Source: Aureimonas jatrophae (GTDB lineage: Bacteria > Pseudomonadota > Alphaproteobacteria > Rhizobiales > Rhizobiaceae). Taken from it: a DNA stretch of 64,000 nt. The first letter of the stretch is position 1. Each line of letters starts with the position of its first letter. The DNA lies in assembly GCF_900104035.1 (NCBI RefSeq), contig NZ_FNIT01000001.1:454179-518178 (forward strand), written 5' to 3'. The notes under the pieces were generated by a model, which saw only the letters and a program-made list of their open reading frames with translations, did no database searches and had not been told where the DNA came from. Both the position numbers and the translations under genes were made by a program. This document shows positions 33,341 to 43,232 of the stretch, piece after piece.

Positions 33341-33751
33341 ATGGCCCGCGTCACCGTAGAAGATTGCGTCGATAAGGTCGAGAATCGCTTCGAGCTGGTT
33401 CTCCTGGCCAGTCATCGCGCCCGCCAGATCAGCCAGGGTCAGCAGATCACCGTCGATCGCGACAACGACAAAAACCCGGTCGTCGCGCTGCGCGAGATCG
33501 CGGACGAGACGCTGTCGCCCGACGACCTCAAGGAAGACCTGATCCACTCGCTGCAGAAGCATGTCGAGGTGGACGAGCCCGAGCCGCAGGCGCCGACCAC
33601 CGCGACCGCAATCGGCGAGACGCCGGCGCAGCAGACCCCGATCGCGGCGGCGGACGACGACGACAACGTCGCCTTCGACCGCATGTCCGAGGACGACCTG
33701 CTCGCGGGCATCGAAGGTCTGATCCCGCCCGAGAAGAACGACGACTTCTAA
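33341..33751 (+). CDS. rpoZ: RNA polymerase omega subunit
   Basis: 136 residues: conserved MARVTVEDC start, [12 protein letters not shown] and [10 protein letters not shown], the omega core (1-70), followed by an acidic Ala/Pro/Asp-rich tail of about 65 residues typical of alphaproteobacteria. The subunit helps assemble beta prime and is the site where ppGpp acts, fitting its place directly before the (p)ppGpp synthetase gene. ATG 33341 is preceded by GAGGAGAC. Confidence 0.97.
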   Translation: MARVTVEDCVDKVENRFELVLLASHRARQISQGQQITVDRDNDKNPVVALREIADETLSPDDLKEDLIHSLQKHVEVDEPEPQAPTTATAIGETPAQQTPIAAADDDDNVAFDRMSEDDLLAGIEGLIPPEKNDDF

Positions 33752-33797
33752 AAGGCGTTCAAAGGGCTTTCGGCCCGGCCGCCTCGCAAACTATATG

Positions 33798-33828
33798 AAA
33801 GGGGTGCCGCTTGCGGCGCCCCTTTTTC
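33798..33828 (+). terminator. rpoZ terminator
   Basis: Thirteen-base hairpin AAAGGGGTGCCGC / GCGGCGCCCCTTT with a TT loop, one wobble pair, and five T, 46 bases after rpoZ and just before rsh; may attenuate read-through into rsh. Confidence 0.88.
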
Positions 33829-33853
33829 GTCGATCGAGAGACAGCACCCCGTC

Positions 33854-36058
33854 ATGATGCGACAGTACGAACTCGTCGAGAGCGTCGCGTCCTACAAGCC
33901 CGATCTCGACGAGGGGCTTCTGAACCGCGCCTACGTCTACGCCATGCGAAAGCACGGCGAGCAGAAGCGCGTGAACGGGGATCCGTACTTCTCGCACCCG
34001 CTCGAGGTGGCGGCGATCCTGACGCGCCTTCATCTCGACGAGGCGACGATCGCCGTGGCGCTGCTGCACGACACGATCGAGGACACCGACGCCACCCGCA
34101 AGGAGATCGACCAGATCTTCGGGCAGAAGATCGGCTCGCTGGTGGAGGGGCTGACCAAGCTCAAGCGCCTCGACCTCGTGTCCAAGAAGACCGAGCAGGC
34201 CGAGAACCTGCGCAAGCTCCTGCTCGCGGTCGCCGACGACATCCGCGTGCTTCTCGTCAAGCTCGCCGACCGTCTCCACAACATGCGCACGCTTCAGCAC
34301 ATGAAGCCCGAGAAGCGCGTGCGGATCGCGCAGGAGACGATGGACATCTATGCCCCGCTCGCCGGGCGCATGGGCATGCAGGACATGCGCGAGGAGCTGG
34401 AGAACCTCGCCTTCCGCCATATCAACCCGGAAGCCTACGAGACCGTGACGGCGCGGCTGGCCGAGCTTCGCGAGCGCCATGCCGGAACCATCGCGCAGAT
34501 CGAGACCACACTGACCGAGCGCCTCGCCGAGAACGGCATCGAGGCGACCGTCTCGGGACGGCAGAAGAAGCCCTACTCGGTCTTCAACAAGATGCAGCGC
34601 AAGGCGCTGTCGCTGGAGCAGCTTTCCGACATCTTCGGCTTTCGCGTGATCGTCGCGACCGAGGAGGACTGCTACCGCACGCTCGGCATCGTCCACCGCA
34701 CCTGGCCGCTCGTGCCGGGCCGGTTCAAGGACTACATCTCGATCCCGAAGAACAACGACTACCGATCGATCCACACCACGATCGTCGGCCCCTCGCGCCA
34801 GCGCGTCGAACTTCAGATCCGCACGCGCGAGATGCACCACATCGCCGAATACGGCATCGCGGCGCACGAGCTCTACAAGGATAATGTCGACGGCACGATC
34901 TCGAAGAACTCCAACGCCTATGCCTGGCTGCGGCAGACGATCGAGACGCTCGCCGTCGGCGGTACGCCCGAGGAGTTTCTCGAGAACACCAAGCTGGAGC
35001 TGTTCCAGGACCAGGTCTTCTGCTTCACGCCGAAGGGCCGGCTGATCGCGTTGCCGCGCGGGGCGACGCCGATCGACTTCGCCTATGCCGTGCACACCGA
35101 CGTCGGCGACACCTGCGTCGGCTGCAAGATCGACGGACGCGTCATGCCGGTCGCGACGGAGCTGACCAACGGCGACGAGGTCGAGATCATCCGCTCCAAG
35201 GCCGCGACCCCGCCGGCGAGCTGGGAAAGCGTGGCGGCGACCGGCAAGGCGCGCTCCGCCATCCGGCGCGCGACCCGCCTTGCCATCCGGCGCCAGTATT
35301 GCGGCCTCGGGCAGCAGATCCTGGAGCGAAACTTCCAGCGCTCCGGCAAGGCCTTCTCGCGCGACACGCTGAAACCCTATCTCCAGAAGCTCGGCCAACG
35401 GGACGTCGACGATCTTCTGGCCGCGGTGGGGCGCGGGGAGATCGCCTCAGCCGAGGTGTTCCGGACGGTCTATCCCGACTTCCAGGATACGCGCGCGGCC
35501 CGCCCGGCGGTGCGTCCCGAACAGGACGGATGGTTCGCGCTCACGAGCGGCACGGGCCTCGTCTTCAAGCTGCCCGAGCCCGCGCAGGCGACCGGCGCGG
35601 CCAACGGGGCCTCGGTCGGTGCGCGTCCCGTCAACCTCGACCTGCCCGTCACCTTCGGGCCCGACGGCGCGGTGCCCGGCGACCGAATCGTCGGCATCCT
35701 CGATCCGGGCAAGGGGATCACGGTCTTCCCGATCCAGTCTCCCGCGCTCCAGGCCTTCGATGAGGAGCCGGAGCGCTGGATCGACGTGCGCTGGGAGCTC
35801 GACGCGCAGATGACGACGCGCTTTCCCGCCCGCATTCGCGTCTCGGCGGTCAACGAGCCCGGCTCGCTCGCCGAGATTGCCGAGACGATCGCGCTCAACG
35901 ACGCCAACATCCATGCGTTGACGATGGGCGCGACGGCCCGCGACGTGTCGACCATGAACATCGAGCTGGAGGTCTGGGACCTTCAGCATCTGACCCGCAC
36001 GCTCGCACAGCTGCGCGGAAAGGCTTGCGTGACCGATGTCGTTCGTGTGAACGGCTGA
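33854..36058 (+). CDS. rsh: Bifunctional (p)ppGpp synthetase/hydrolase
   Basis: 734-residue stringent-response enzyme. HD hydrolase domain with HPLEVAAIL and LLHDTIEDT intact, synthetase domain with [13 protein letters not shown] and [19 protein letters not shown]. The RFKD sequence fits the R-x-K-D type of bifunctional or SpoT-like enzymes, not the E-x-D-D of RelA. TGS domain ([21 protein letters not shown]) and a C-terminal ACT domain follow. As the single Rsh of most alphaproteobacteria it would both make and destroy (p)ppGpp. Start at ATG 33854 or 33857. Confidence 0.97.
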   Translation: MMRQYELVESVASYKPDLDEGLLNRAYVYAMRKHGEQKRVNGDPYFSHPLEVAAILTRLHLDEATIAVALLHDTIEDTDATRKEIDQIFGQKIGSLVEGLTKLKRLDLVSKKTEQAENLRKLLLAVADDIRVLLVKLADRLHNMRTLQHMKPEKRVRIAQETMDIYAPLAGRMGMQDMREELENLAFRHINPEAYETVTARLAELRERHAGTIAQIETTLTERLAENGIEATVSGRQKKPYSVFNKMQRKALSLEQLSDIFGFRVIVATEEDCYRTLGIVHRTWPLVPGRFKDYISIPKNNDYRSIHTTIVGPSRQRVELQIRTREMHHIAEYGIAAHELYKDNVDGTISKNSNAYAWLRQTIETLAVGGTPEEFLENTKLELFQDQVFCFTPKGRLIALPRGATPIDFAYAVHTDVGDTCVGCKIDGRVMPVATELTNGDEVEIIRSKAATPPASWESVAATGKARSAIRRATRLAIRRQYCGLGQQILERNFQRSGKAFSRDTLKPYLQKLGQRDVDDLLAAVGRGEIASAEVFRTVYPDFQDTRAARPAVRPEQDGWFALTSGTGLVFKLPEPAQATGAANGASVGARPVNLDLPVTFGPDGAVPGDRIVGILDPGKGITVFPIQSPALQAFDEEPERWIDVRWELDAQMTTRFPARIRVSAVNEPGSLAEIAETIALNDANIHALTMGATARDVSTMNIELEVWDLQHLTRTLAQLRGKACVTDVVRVNG

Positions 36059-36081
36059 GCGTCTGCGTGGGGAATGGCGGC

Positions 36082-36660
36082 ATGGATACGAACGAGGTCA
36101 TCGGCATCTTCCGGGAGGCGGGCGCCTATCTCGAAGGGCACTTCATCCTGACCTCGGGATTGCGCTCGCCGATCTTCCTGCAAAAGGCGCGCGTGTTCAT
36201 GCACCCGCACCTGACCGAGCGTCTGTGCCGCGCGCTGTCGCGGAAGCTGCGCGACGCCCTGCCCGATGGAGCGGACTACATCGTGGGGCCGGCGGTCGGT
36301 GGTCTCATTCCGGCCTACGAGACCTCCCGCCACTTCGGCGCGCCCGCCATCTACGTGGAACGCGAGAACGGCGAGTTTCGCCTGCGCCGGTTCGCCATCG
36401 AACCCGGCGCGCGCGTCGTCATCGTCGAGGATATCGTCACCACCGGCCTTTCGATTCGCGAGACGGTCGAATGCCTGCGGGCGTTGGGCGCCGAGGTGCT
36501 GATGGCGGGCTGCATCGTCGACCGGTCGGCGGGCAAGGCCGATGTCGGCGTGCCGCTCGTCTCGCTCGCGCAATACGAGGTGCCGGCCTATTCGCCGGAT
36601 GCGCTCCCGCCCGAACTCGCCGCAATTGCGCCTACCAAGCCCGGTAGCCGCTCCCTGTGA
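36082..36660 (+). CDS. pyrE: Orotate phosphoribosyltransferase
   Basis: 192 residues; makes OMP from orotate and PRPP in pyrimidine synthesis. PRPP-binding motif [14 protein letters not shown] and the flexible-loop/dimer region [21 protein letters not shown] are intact. ATG at 36082 with GGGGAATGGCGG upstream, 23 bases after rsh; the frame is open from 36025 but overlaps rsh. The window also carries a dihydroorotase-type gene (43233). Confidence 0.96.
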   Translation: MDTNEVIGIFREAGAYLEGHFILTSGLRSPIFLQKARVFMHPHLTERLCRALSRKLRDALPDGADYIVGPAVGGLIPAYETSRHFGAPAIYVERENGEFRLRRFAIEPGARVVIVEDIVTTGLSIRETVECLRALGAEVLMAGCIVDRSAGKADVGVPLVSLAQYEVPAYSPDALPPELAAIAPTKPGSRSL

Positions 36661-36687
36661 CACGCCTCTGAAAGTCCGTCCCGCATC

Positions 36688-37284
36688 ATGCTGTTCCGGC
36701 GACGTCAGCCAGAAACCTTCGGCCAGAAGCTGCGCGGGGCGCTTTGGCCGCGTCGCTCGTGGCGACGCTCGGCCCGCTACATGCAGCGGCGCGTCCTGCG
36801 CCTGCGCGCGACGCCCCATGCGATCGCGGCCGGCATCGCGACCGGCGTCTTCTCGACCTTCACGCCGTTTATCGGCTTCCACTTCATCATCGCCTTCGCG
36901 CTGGCCTGGCTGATCCGGGGGAGCCTGGCGGGTGCCGCGCTCGGCTGCCTACTCGGCAATCCCGTCACGTTTCCGCTGATCTGGGCGTCGACCTACGAGC
37001 TTGGACGCTACGTGCTCGCGGCCGAGACGCCCGACGGACACGCTCCGGCCTCGCTCGGTCCCGCGCTCATGCGGGGCGACCTTTCGGCGGTCTGGACACC
37101 CTACCTCAAGCCCATGCTTGTCGGCTCGGTCCCGCTCGGCCTCGGCTTCGCGCTGCTGACCTACTTCGTCGTGCTCACCATGGCTCGCTCGTTCCAGGAA
37201 ACGCGTCTGCGCCGCACCGCTGCCGAACGCGCGCTGGCGGCCGCGCGCGCCGCGCAACCGACGCTCAACGGGCCGCTGCCATGA
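36688..37284 (+). CDS. DUF2062 membrane protein
   Basis: 198 residues. Arg-rich start, then the conserved DUF2062 core with hydrophobic helices ([40 protein letters not shown]) and a further helix near residue 150. Function unknown; in this order it always accompanies pyrE and acpS. Its stop overlaps the acpS start (ATGA). Confidence 0.9.
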   Translation: MLFRRRQPETFGQKLRGALWPRRSWRRSARYMQRRVLRLRATPHAIAAGIATGVFSTFTPFIGFHFIIAFALAWLIRGSLAGAALGCLLGNPVTFPLIWASTYELGRYVLAAETPDGHAPASLGPALMRGDLSAVWTPYLKPMLVGSVPLGLGFALLTYFVVLTMARSFQETRLRRTAAERALAAARAAQPTLNGPLP

Positions 37285-37688
37285 TCGTGGGAATCGGAAG
37301 CGACCTGATCGACATCCGGCGCATCGAGCGGACGCTGGAGCGCCACGGCCGGCGCTTCACGGATCGGGTGTTCACCGAGGTGGAGCGCGCGAAGTCCGAT
37401 CGCCGCGCGCAGCGTGCCGCCTCCTACGCCAAGCGCTTCGCCGCCAAGGAGGCCTGCGCGAAGGCTCTCGGAACCGGGCTCGCGCAAGGCGTCTTCTGGC
37501 GCGACATGGGCGTCGTGAACCTGCCCGGCGGCAAGCCGACGATGCGGCTGACCGGCGGAGCGGCCGAGCGGCTGGCGCGCATTCTGCCACCGGGTCATCG
37601 CGCGGCGATCCATCTCACGATCACGGACGACCATCCGCTCGCCCAGGCCTTCGTGATCATCGAGGCGCTGCCGGCCGACGAGGCGTAA
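37281..37688 (+). CDS. acpS: Holo-[acyl-carrier-protein] synthase
   Basis: Transfers 4'-phosphopantetheine from CoA to acyl carrier protein. 135 residues with the two family motifs: [13 protein letters not shown] (metal-binding Asp) and [16 protein letters not shown] (metal-binding Glu). ATG 37281 overlaps the stop of the DUF2062 gene. Confidence 0.96.
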   Translation: MIVGIGSDLIDIRRIERTLERHGRRFTDRVFTEVERAKSDRRAQRAASYAKRFAAKEACAKALGTGLAQGVFWRDMGVVNLPGGKPTMRLTGGAAERLARILPPGHRAAIHLTITDDHPLAQAFVIIEALPADEA

Positions 37689-37788
37689 ACCGTTCCGTAA
37701 CGATTGCCCCGGCGCGCGCCAGCCGATACTAGGAGCGTTCGAAGCGACGGCCATGAGTCCCGTTCGCGGGCAAGAAAGACGACGGATC

Positions 37789-38523
37789 ATGGCGGATCGG
37801 GCCATTGCGAAGGAGAAGGGCGGTTTCGGCGAGACCGTCAAGGTCATCGTGCAGGCGCTGCTCCTGGCGCTGGTGATCCGGACCGTCCTATTTCAACCCT
37901 TCTCGATCCCGTCGGGCTCGATGATGCCGACGCTTCTGATCGGCGATTACCTGTTCGTGTCGAAGTGGAGCTACGGGTTCTCGAAATACTCGATCCCGTT
38001 CTCGCCGGATCTCTTCGAGGGCCGCATCCTGGCCTCGGCGCCCGAGCGCGGCGACGTCGTCGTCTTCCGCAAGCCGAACGAGACCGACACCGACTACATC
38101 AAGCGCCTCGTGGGTCTGCCGGGCGACCGCATCCAGATGCGCGACGGCGTTCTGTTCATCAACGGGCAGGCCGTTCCGAAGGAGCCGGCGGGCACGTTCA
38201 CGACCGAGACCGGCGTGCCCGTTCCCCAGTTCCGCGAGACGCTGCCGAACGGCGTCACCTACATCACCCTCGATGCAGAGACGAACTCGGTCGGCGACAA
38301 CACGCGCGAGTTCGTGGTGCCCGAGGGGCATTACTTCATGATGGGCGACAATCGCGACAACTCGCTCGATTCGCGCTTCGACGTCGGCTACGTGCCGTTC
38401 GAGAACTTCGTCGGCAAGGCGCAGGTGATCTTCTTCTCGATGGAGAACGATGCCTCGCCGCTCGAGATCTGGCGTTGGCCGACCGACTTGCGACCCAGCC
38501 GCATCCTGACATGGCTCGGGTGA
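37789..38523 (+). CDS. lepB: Signal peptidase I
   Basis: Cleaves signal peptides of exported proteins at the outer face of the inner membrane. About 244 residues: a membrane anchor (VKVIVQALLLALVIRTVLF), catalytic Ser in PSGSMMPTL, catalytic Lys in YIKRLVGLPGD, and the MMGDNRDNSLDSR box. An ATG at 37753 would add 12 residues; I prefer 37789, which matches the usual short basic N-terminus. Its end overlaps rnc by 13 bases. Confidence 0.95.
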   Translation: MADRAIAKEKGGFGETVKVIVQALLLALVIRTVLFQPFSIPSGSMMPTLLIGDYLFVSKWSYGFSKYSIPFSPDLFEGRILASAPERGDVVVFRKPNETDTDYIKRLVGLPGDRIQMRDGVLFINGQAVPKEPAGTFTTETGVPVPQFRETLPNGVTYITLDAETNSVGDNTREFVVPEGHYFMMGDNRDNSLDSRFDVGYVPFENFVGKAQVIFFSMENDASPLEIWRWPTDLRPSRILTWLG

Positions 38524-39221
38524 GGGCGCCCTCGCTCGACGAGCTGGAAGAGCGCCTGGAAATCCGGTTCAAGGACCGCGCTCGCCTCGAGCGTGCGCTG
38601 ACCCATTCCAGCCTTGCCAAGGCGTCTGGAAGCCAAGCGTCGAGCTACGAGCGTCTCGAGTTCCTCGGTGATCGCGTGCTCGGTCTGTCGGTCGCCGAGA
38701 AGCTGTTCCAGCTCTACCCGAAGGCCGACGAGGGCGACCTGTCGCTGCGCCTGAACTCCTTGGTGAGCGCCGAGGCCTGTGCCGAGATCGCCGACGAGCT
38801 GGGTCTGCCGGCCTTTATCCGCCACGGCGCGGACCTGAAGCGCGCTGCCGCCAGCCGCAACCGCAACATCCGGGCCGACGTAGTGGAGGCGCTGATCGCC
38901 GCCATCTACCTCGACCACGGCCTGGAGACCGCGCGCGGCTTCGTGCTGCGGGTCTGGGGCGAGCGTCTCAACCAGGCGGCCAGCGCGCGACGCGATCCGA
39001 AGACGGCGCTGCAGGAATGGGCGCACAAGCGCGGCGGCGCGACCCCGCGCTACGAGCTGGTGGATCGCTCCGGTCCCGATCATGAGCCGGTGTTCCGCGT
39101 TCGCGCCATGATTCCCGAGGTCGACCCGGAAGAGGGGCGCGGCCGGTCCAAGCGTATCGCCGAGCAGGAGGCCGCCGAGGCGATCCTGCGGCGCGAGGGC
39201 GTCTGGGACGAAGCGTCCTGA
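38511..39221 (+). CDS. rnc: Ribonuclease III
   Basis: Double-strand RNA endonuclease for rRNA and mRNA processing. 236 residues: signature ERLEFLGDRVLGL, catalytic acids in DVVEALIAAIYLD, and a C-terminal dsRNA-binding domain (about 162-232: DPKTALQEWAHKRG to KRIAEQEAAEAIL). ATG at 38511 lies inside the lepB end, so the pair is probably translationally coupled. Confidence 0.97.
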   Translation: MARVRAPSLDELEERLEIRFKDRARLERALTHSSLAKASGSQASSYERLEFLGDRVLGLSVAEKLFQLYPKADEGDLSLRLNSLVSAEACAEIADELGLPAFIRHGADLKRAAASRNRNIRADVVEALIAAIYLDHGLETARGFVLRVWGERLNQAASARRDPKTALQEWAHKRGGATPRYELVDRSGPDHEPVFRVRAMIPEVDPEEGRGRSKRIAEQEAAEAILRREGVWDEAS

Positions 39222-39306
39222 CGCCACGAGACGCTTGCCCGGCGGGCAGGGCGGCCCCATTCTCCATTCTGACATCCGTGCCGCAAGGCCGCATTCGAGA
39301 ACCGAT

Positions 39307-40248
39307 TTGACCCAAGACACCGACGAAGCCATCGTTCCCGCCACCGCAGAGGCCGCGCCGACCCGCTCGGGCTTCGTTGCGCTGATCGGCGCGCCGAACG
39401 CCGGCAAATCGACCTTGGTCAACCAGCTCGTCGGCACCAAGGTCTCGATCGTGACACACAAGGTGCAGACGACGCGTGCGCTGGTGCGCGGCATCGCGAT
39501 CCGCGACCGCACGCAGATTGTCTTCGTGGATACGCCGGGTGTCTTCGCACCCAAGCGCCGGCTTGACCGCGCGATGGTGAAGACCGCCTGGGGCGGCGCG
39601 AAGGACGCCGACATCGTGCTGCCGATCGTGGACGCCGACCGCGGCATCTCGGATGAGGTGGAGGCGATCCTCGAGCGGCTGCGCGAGGTCAGGCTGCCGA
39701 AGGTCCTGCTTCTCAACAAGGTCGACCGCATGCGGCGCGACCGCCTGCTCGGTCTGACGCAGGAGATCTCGGCCAAGGGCGAGTTCGAGCGGGTGTTCAT
39801 GATCTCTGCGCTCGACGGTTCGGGCTGCGACGATCTGATGGACTTTCTGGCGGCACGCCTGCCGGAAGGGCCCTGGTACTATCCGGAAGATCAGATCACC
39901 GATCTGCCGCTGCGCCAGCTGGCCGCCGAGATCACGCGCGAGAAGCTGTTCCTGCGCCTTCACCAGGAGCTGCCCTACGCCTCCACGGTCGAGACCGAAC
40001 TCTGGCAGGCGCGCCCCGACGGTTCGGTGCGCGTGGAACAAACGATCTACGTCGAGCGCGACTCGCAAAAGGCGATCGTTCTCGGTCACAAGGGCGAGAC
40101 GGTGAAGGCGATCGGGCAGGCGGCTCGACGCGAGATCTCGGAGGCGGCCGAGACCAAGGTTCACCTCTTCCTGTTCGTGAAGGTGCGCGAGAACTGGGGC
40201 GACGATCCCGAGCGCTACCGCGAGATGGGCCTCGACTACACACCCTGA
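39307..40248 (+). CDS. era: GTPase Era
   Basis: Essential 16S rRNA-binding GTPase of 30S maturation. About 313 residues: G1 GAPNAGKST, G3 DTPG, G4 NKVD, and the C-terminal KH domain with VLGHKGETVKAIG. No ATG is available near the start; TTG at 39307 is my choice, another TTG at 39235 would add 24 residues of poor quality. It follows rnc by 85 bases, as is common for rnc-era-recO. Confidence 0.95.
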   Translation: MTQDTDEAIVPATAEAAPTRSGFVALIGAPNAGKSTLVNQLVGTKVSIVTHKVQTTRALVRGIAIRDRTQIVFVDTPGVFAPKRRLDRAMVKTAWGGAKDADIVLPIVDADRGISDEVEAILERLREVRLPKVLLLNKVDRMRRDRLLGLTQEISAKGEFERVFMISALDGSGCDDLMDFLAARLPEGPWYYPEDQITDLPLRQLAAEITREKLFLRLHQELPYASTVETELWQARPDGSVRVEQTIYVERDSQKAIVLGHKGETVKAIGQAARREISEAAETKVHLFLFVKVRENWGDDPERYREMGLDYTP

Positions 40249-40394
40249 CGCGGACGTACCGGCGTGGTCGAGGCTTCGCCGTGGGTTTGTTGAAACGCGG
40301 TCCCATCAGCCTTATCTCTCTGTTTCCAAGGGAGAAACGCTCGTTCATGCGCGCCTGCGACCACGCCAAACCGATGAAGCGGCTGTAGCGGTCG

Positions 40395-41132
40395 ATGGAA
40401 TGGCGCGACCGCGGCATCGTGCTTGGCGTCCGCAAGCAGGGCGAGACCAGCGTCGTCCTGGAGTTGATGACGGCGACGCACGGCCGTCATCTCGGCCTCG
40501 TGCGTGGGGGACGCTCCCGACGCCTGCGCGCCGTGCTCCAGCCGGGCAATCTGGTGGAGGTCAACTGGCGGGCGCGGCTCGACGAGCATCTCGGCTTCAT
40601 GACGGTGGAGCCGTTGGCGCTGCGCGCCGCGCTTCTTATGGAAAGCGCCATGGCGCTACAGGCGGTGCAACTTCTGGCCGCCCACGCCCGGCTTCTGCCG
40701 GAGCGGGACAACAACCCGCGCCTTTTCGCGCTGCTCGACGAGACGATCTCGCACCTCGATGAGCCGGCGCTCGGAGCGATCGGCCTGTTTCGCTTCGAGG
40801 TGGCCATGCTGGAAGAGCTCGGCTTCGGGCTCGATCTCGACAGCTGCGCGGCCGGAGGGCGCGACGACGACCTCGCCTTTGTGTCTCCGCGCACCGGTCG
40901 GGCGGTCAGCCGCGAGAAGGGCGAGCCCTATGCCGATAAGCTCCTGCCGTATCCCGCACTGCTGCGAGCCGGCCGCAACGCTCTGCCCGATGCCGACGAC
41001 CTGGCCGAGGCGTTCCGCACGACCGGCTACTTCTTCGCCCGGCACGTCTGGGAGCCACGCAACCTGGTGGAGCCCGATGCGCGGCCCGCGGTCGTCGCCG
41101 CCTTTCGCCGCCGGCAGCCGGCGTTGGTCTAG
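40395..41132 (+). CDS. recO: DNA repair protein RecO
   Basis: 245 residues. N-terminal OB fold (MEWRDRGIVLGVRKQGETSVV) and the helical C-terminal domain. It helps load RecA on single-stranded DNA together with RecR. The Cys-rich zinc site of some homologues is absent. Convergent with the tyrosine phosphatase-like gene; stops overlap by four bases. Confidence 0.94.
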   Translation: MEWRDRGIVLGVRKQGETSVVLELMTATHGRHLGLVRGGRSRRLRAVLQPGNLVEVNWRARLDEHLGFMTVEPLALRAALLMESAMALQAVQLLAAHARLLPERDNNPRLFALLDETISHLDEPALGAIGLFRFEVAMLEELGFGLDLDSCAAGGRDDDLAFVSPRTGRAVSREKGEPYADKLLPYPALLRAGRNALPDADDLAEAFRTTGYFFARHVWEPRNLVEPDARPAVVAAFRRRQPALV

Positions 41133-41644
41133 AGCTCCAGCGGCAGCACGAAGGGCGTTCCGCTGAACGCGTCCTCGCCCCGGCCGATCGACCGGATAGC
41201 TTCGATCATCCGGCCCTCGCGCCCGAGGCGGCGGTCCGCCATCTCCACGAGCAGCGGGTTGGGCGTCGCGGACGGCGCGCGGCGGCGAAGCTCCTGCGCA
41301 AGCTTGCCCTCGTCGAGATCGGGATTGATCGCGCAGGCCAGGATATAGGCGGCCGCCGTCGAACGGCTGATGCCGGCCCAGCAGTGGATCGCGAGCGGCT
41401 TCGTCCGGTCCCAGGCCATGCCGAAGCGCAGGAGATCCTCAAGATGGTTCTCGCCGGGGTGGGTCAGGCCTTCGGCGGGCGCCGCGATGTCGTTCATCCC
41501 GAGGAACAGATGGCGCTCCGGCGCGATGCCGCTTGGTCGCTCCACCACCGTATCGGCATTGATCAGCGTCACGACGTCGAGCGCGCCGTGCGCGGCGACG
41601 GTGGCCGGCAGTTCCGCCAGCGAGGACACCACGAGATAGGTCAT
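41129..41644 (-). CDS. Tyrosine/dual-specificity phosphatase-like protein
   Basis: 171 residues with the phosphatase loop IHCWAGISRSTAAAY (H-C-x5-R-S/T), so catalytic Cys and Arg are kept. A matching acid may be Asp of WDRTKP. Family members in alphaproteobacteria are annotated as protein tyrosine phosphatases but substrates are unknown. Start ATG 41644 overlaps the stop of the HD hydrolase gene (ATGA). Confidence 0.85.
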   Translation of the reverse strand: MTYLVVSSLAELPATVAAHGALDVVTLINADTVVERPSGIAPERHLFLGMNDIAAPAEGLTHPGENHLEDLLRFGMAWDRTKPLAIHCWAGISRSTAAAYILACAINPDLDEGKLAQELRRRAPSATPNPLLVEMADRRLGREGRMIEAIRSIGRGEDAFSGTPFVLPLEL

Positions 41645-42270
41645 CGGGACCCGTTCCTTTGCGTTGCGAGGCTTTCCGCCTCGATCTGATGGAAACGCTC
41701 GACGAAGGCGCGTTCGACGAGGTGGGCAGGCCGGGGCGCGAACAGCGCCTCGTCCAGCGCGGCACGACGCGTCGAGCCGAACAGCGCTCGTGCCTCGAGC
41801 GCCGTGAACCCGGCGAGCAGCTTCGCCTCGTAGTGGGCGGACAGCCGATCGGCATCCTTGATGCGCTTGGCGACCGAGGCGGGAACGGCGGCGGGCAGAC
41901 CGAAGCGCCGGTGTATCGCGCCCTGCAGACGAGCCTCGATCACGCGGTAGTCAGGCCCGAGAACGCTCTTGAACGGCGAGATCATGTCGCCGATCACGTA
42001 TTCCGGTCCGTCGTGCAGGAGCGCCGCGAGCCGCCAACGCGGGTCCGGGTCGCCCCTCGCGACGATCTCCTCGACGACCAGCGAGTGCTGCGCGACCGAA
42101 AACGCATGATCGCCCTTGGTCTGGCCGTTCCAGCGTGCGACGCGGGCCAAACCGTGCGCGATGTCGGCGATCTCGATGTCCAGCGGGGACGGATCGAGAA
42201 GGTCGAGCCGCCGTCCCGACAGCATGCGCTGCCAGACGCGCGGCGGCTTGCGTGGCCTTGGCGCGGGCAT
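41641..42270 (-). CDS. HD-domain phosphohydrolase, YfbR-like
   Basis: 209 residues with the HD signature in order: HSLVVEEI (His), LLHDGPEYVIGD (HD) and IKDADRLSAHYEA (Asp). It resembles the 5'-nucleotidase YfbR group, which dephosphorylates deoxynucleoside monophosphates. Upstream, ygfZ ends only eight bases ahead on the same strand, so the three genes ygfZ, HD and phosphatase probably form one unit. Confidence 0.87.
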   Translation of the reverse strand: MPAPRPRKPPRVWQRMLSGRRLDLLDPSPLDIEIADIAHGLARVARWNGQTKGDHAFSVAQHSLVVEEIVARGDPDPRWRLAALLHDGPEYVIGDMISPFKSVLGPDYRVIEARLQGAIHRRFGLPAAVPASVAKRIKDADRLSAHYEAKLLAGFTALEARALFGSTRRAALDEALFAPRPAHLVERAFVERFHQIEAESLATQRNGSR

Positions 42271-42277
42271 GCGAGCC

Positions 42278-43120
42278 TCAGCCTTCCGGCGGGCTGTCGG
42301 CCTCGGGCAGCGTGTAGCCCGCCCAGGCCGGTACCTCGGCCTCGACCGGTACGCCGTCCGCCGACAGCTCCTGCCCGGCGGTAAGCGCGCTGGCGAGTCG
42401 ATCGAGCCTGACGAGCGCGATGCCGATCTCGCCGGACGCCGAGATGACGTCGCCCAGCGGTGGCGTTCCCTCGCCCGCGAGGAGAACCGAGCCGGGCGTC
42501 AGATGCCGCTCCGCCCGCAGCACCATCAGGCGACGGCGCGCCGTGCCACGGTGCTGCATGCGCGACACGACCTCCTGACCGACATAGCAGCCCTTGCGGA
42601 AGGAAACCCCGCCGTTCTGGTCGAGAAGGACGTCGTGCGGAAACACGTCGCTTGCAGGAAAGTCGCGCTCCGCCTCGGCCACCCCGGCCGAAAGCCGCAG
42701 GCGCGCGAAGTCGCCGGCGTCGTCCGGCAGCGCTTCAGCCTGGGTACCGTACAGCCGCGCGACCCCGTCCGGGAAGCGACGGTCGGCGAGCGAGCCCTGA
42801 GGCAAGGCCTCGTCGAACACGGCGCCCACCGCCTCGTCGCTCTCGGTCAGTCCGACCTTCGAGCGGAGGCGATAGAGTTGCAGCCGCTTCAGAAGGGCTG
42901 CGCGTGCCGAGGCGGCCACGTCCAGTCGGTATCCGCCCTCGATCCGGCTAGCCAGGAAATCGAACAGGATCTTGCCCTGCGGCGTCAGCAGCGCACCGGG
43001 TCGGGCCTCGTCCGATCCGATATGCTCGACGTCGTCGGTGACGAGATTCTGCAGAAAGCCCTCGGCCTCGTCACCGGTGACGAGAAGCGTGGCGCGGTCG
43101 GGCAGGCGGACGGCGGTCAT
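42278..43120 (-). CDS. ygfZ: Folate-binding protein YgfZ
   Basis: 280 residues, GcvT/CAF17-like fold. The signature KGCYVGQE is intact, and the Cys is needed for function in E. coli YgfZ, which supports folate-dependent assembly or repair of Fe-S clusters. ATG at 43120; the longer open frame upstream overlaps the divergent amidohydrolase. Fe-S link fits the nearby UDGb, an Fe-S enzyme, only loosely. Confidence 0.93.
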   Translation of the reverse strand: MTAVRLPDRATLLVTGDEAEGFLQNLVTDDVEHIGSDEARPGALLTPQGKILFDFLASRIEGGYRLDVAASARAALLKRLQLYRLRSKVGLTESDEAVGAVFDEALPQGSLADRRFPDGVARLYGTQAEALPDDAGDFARLRLSAGVAEAERDFPASDVFPHDVLLDQNGGVSFRKGCYVGQEVVSRMQHRGTARRRLMVLRAERHLTPGSVLLAGEGTPPLGDVISASGEIGIALVRLDRLASALTAGQELSADGVPVEAEVPAWAGYTLPEADSPPEG

Positions 43121-43232
43121 GGGCAGGTTCCGGCAGTCAAGGGCACGGATCGCGAAGGGCTCGCGATGGACGCGCCGGTCAGAGCCGGATATCTGCCGGA
43201 TCGCGAACAGGAAGCAAGCATCGGGAGCCGAT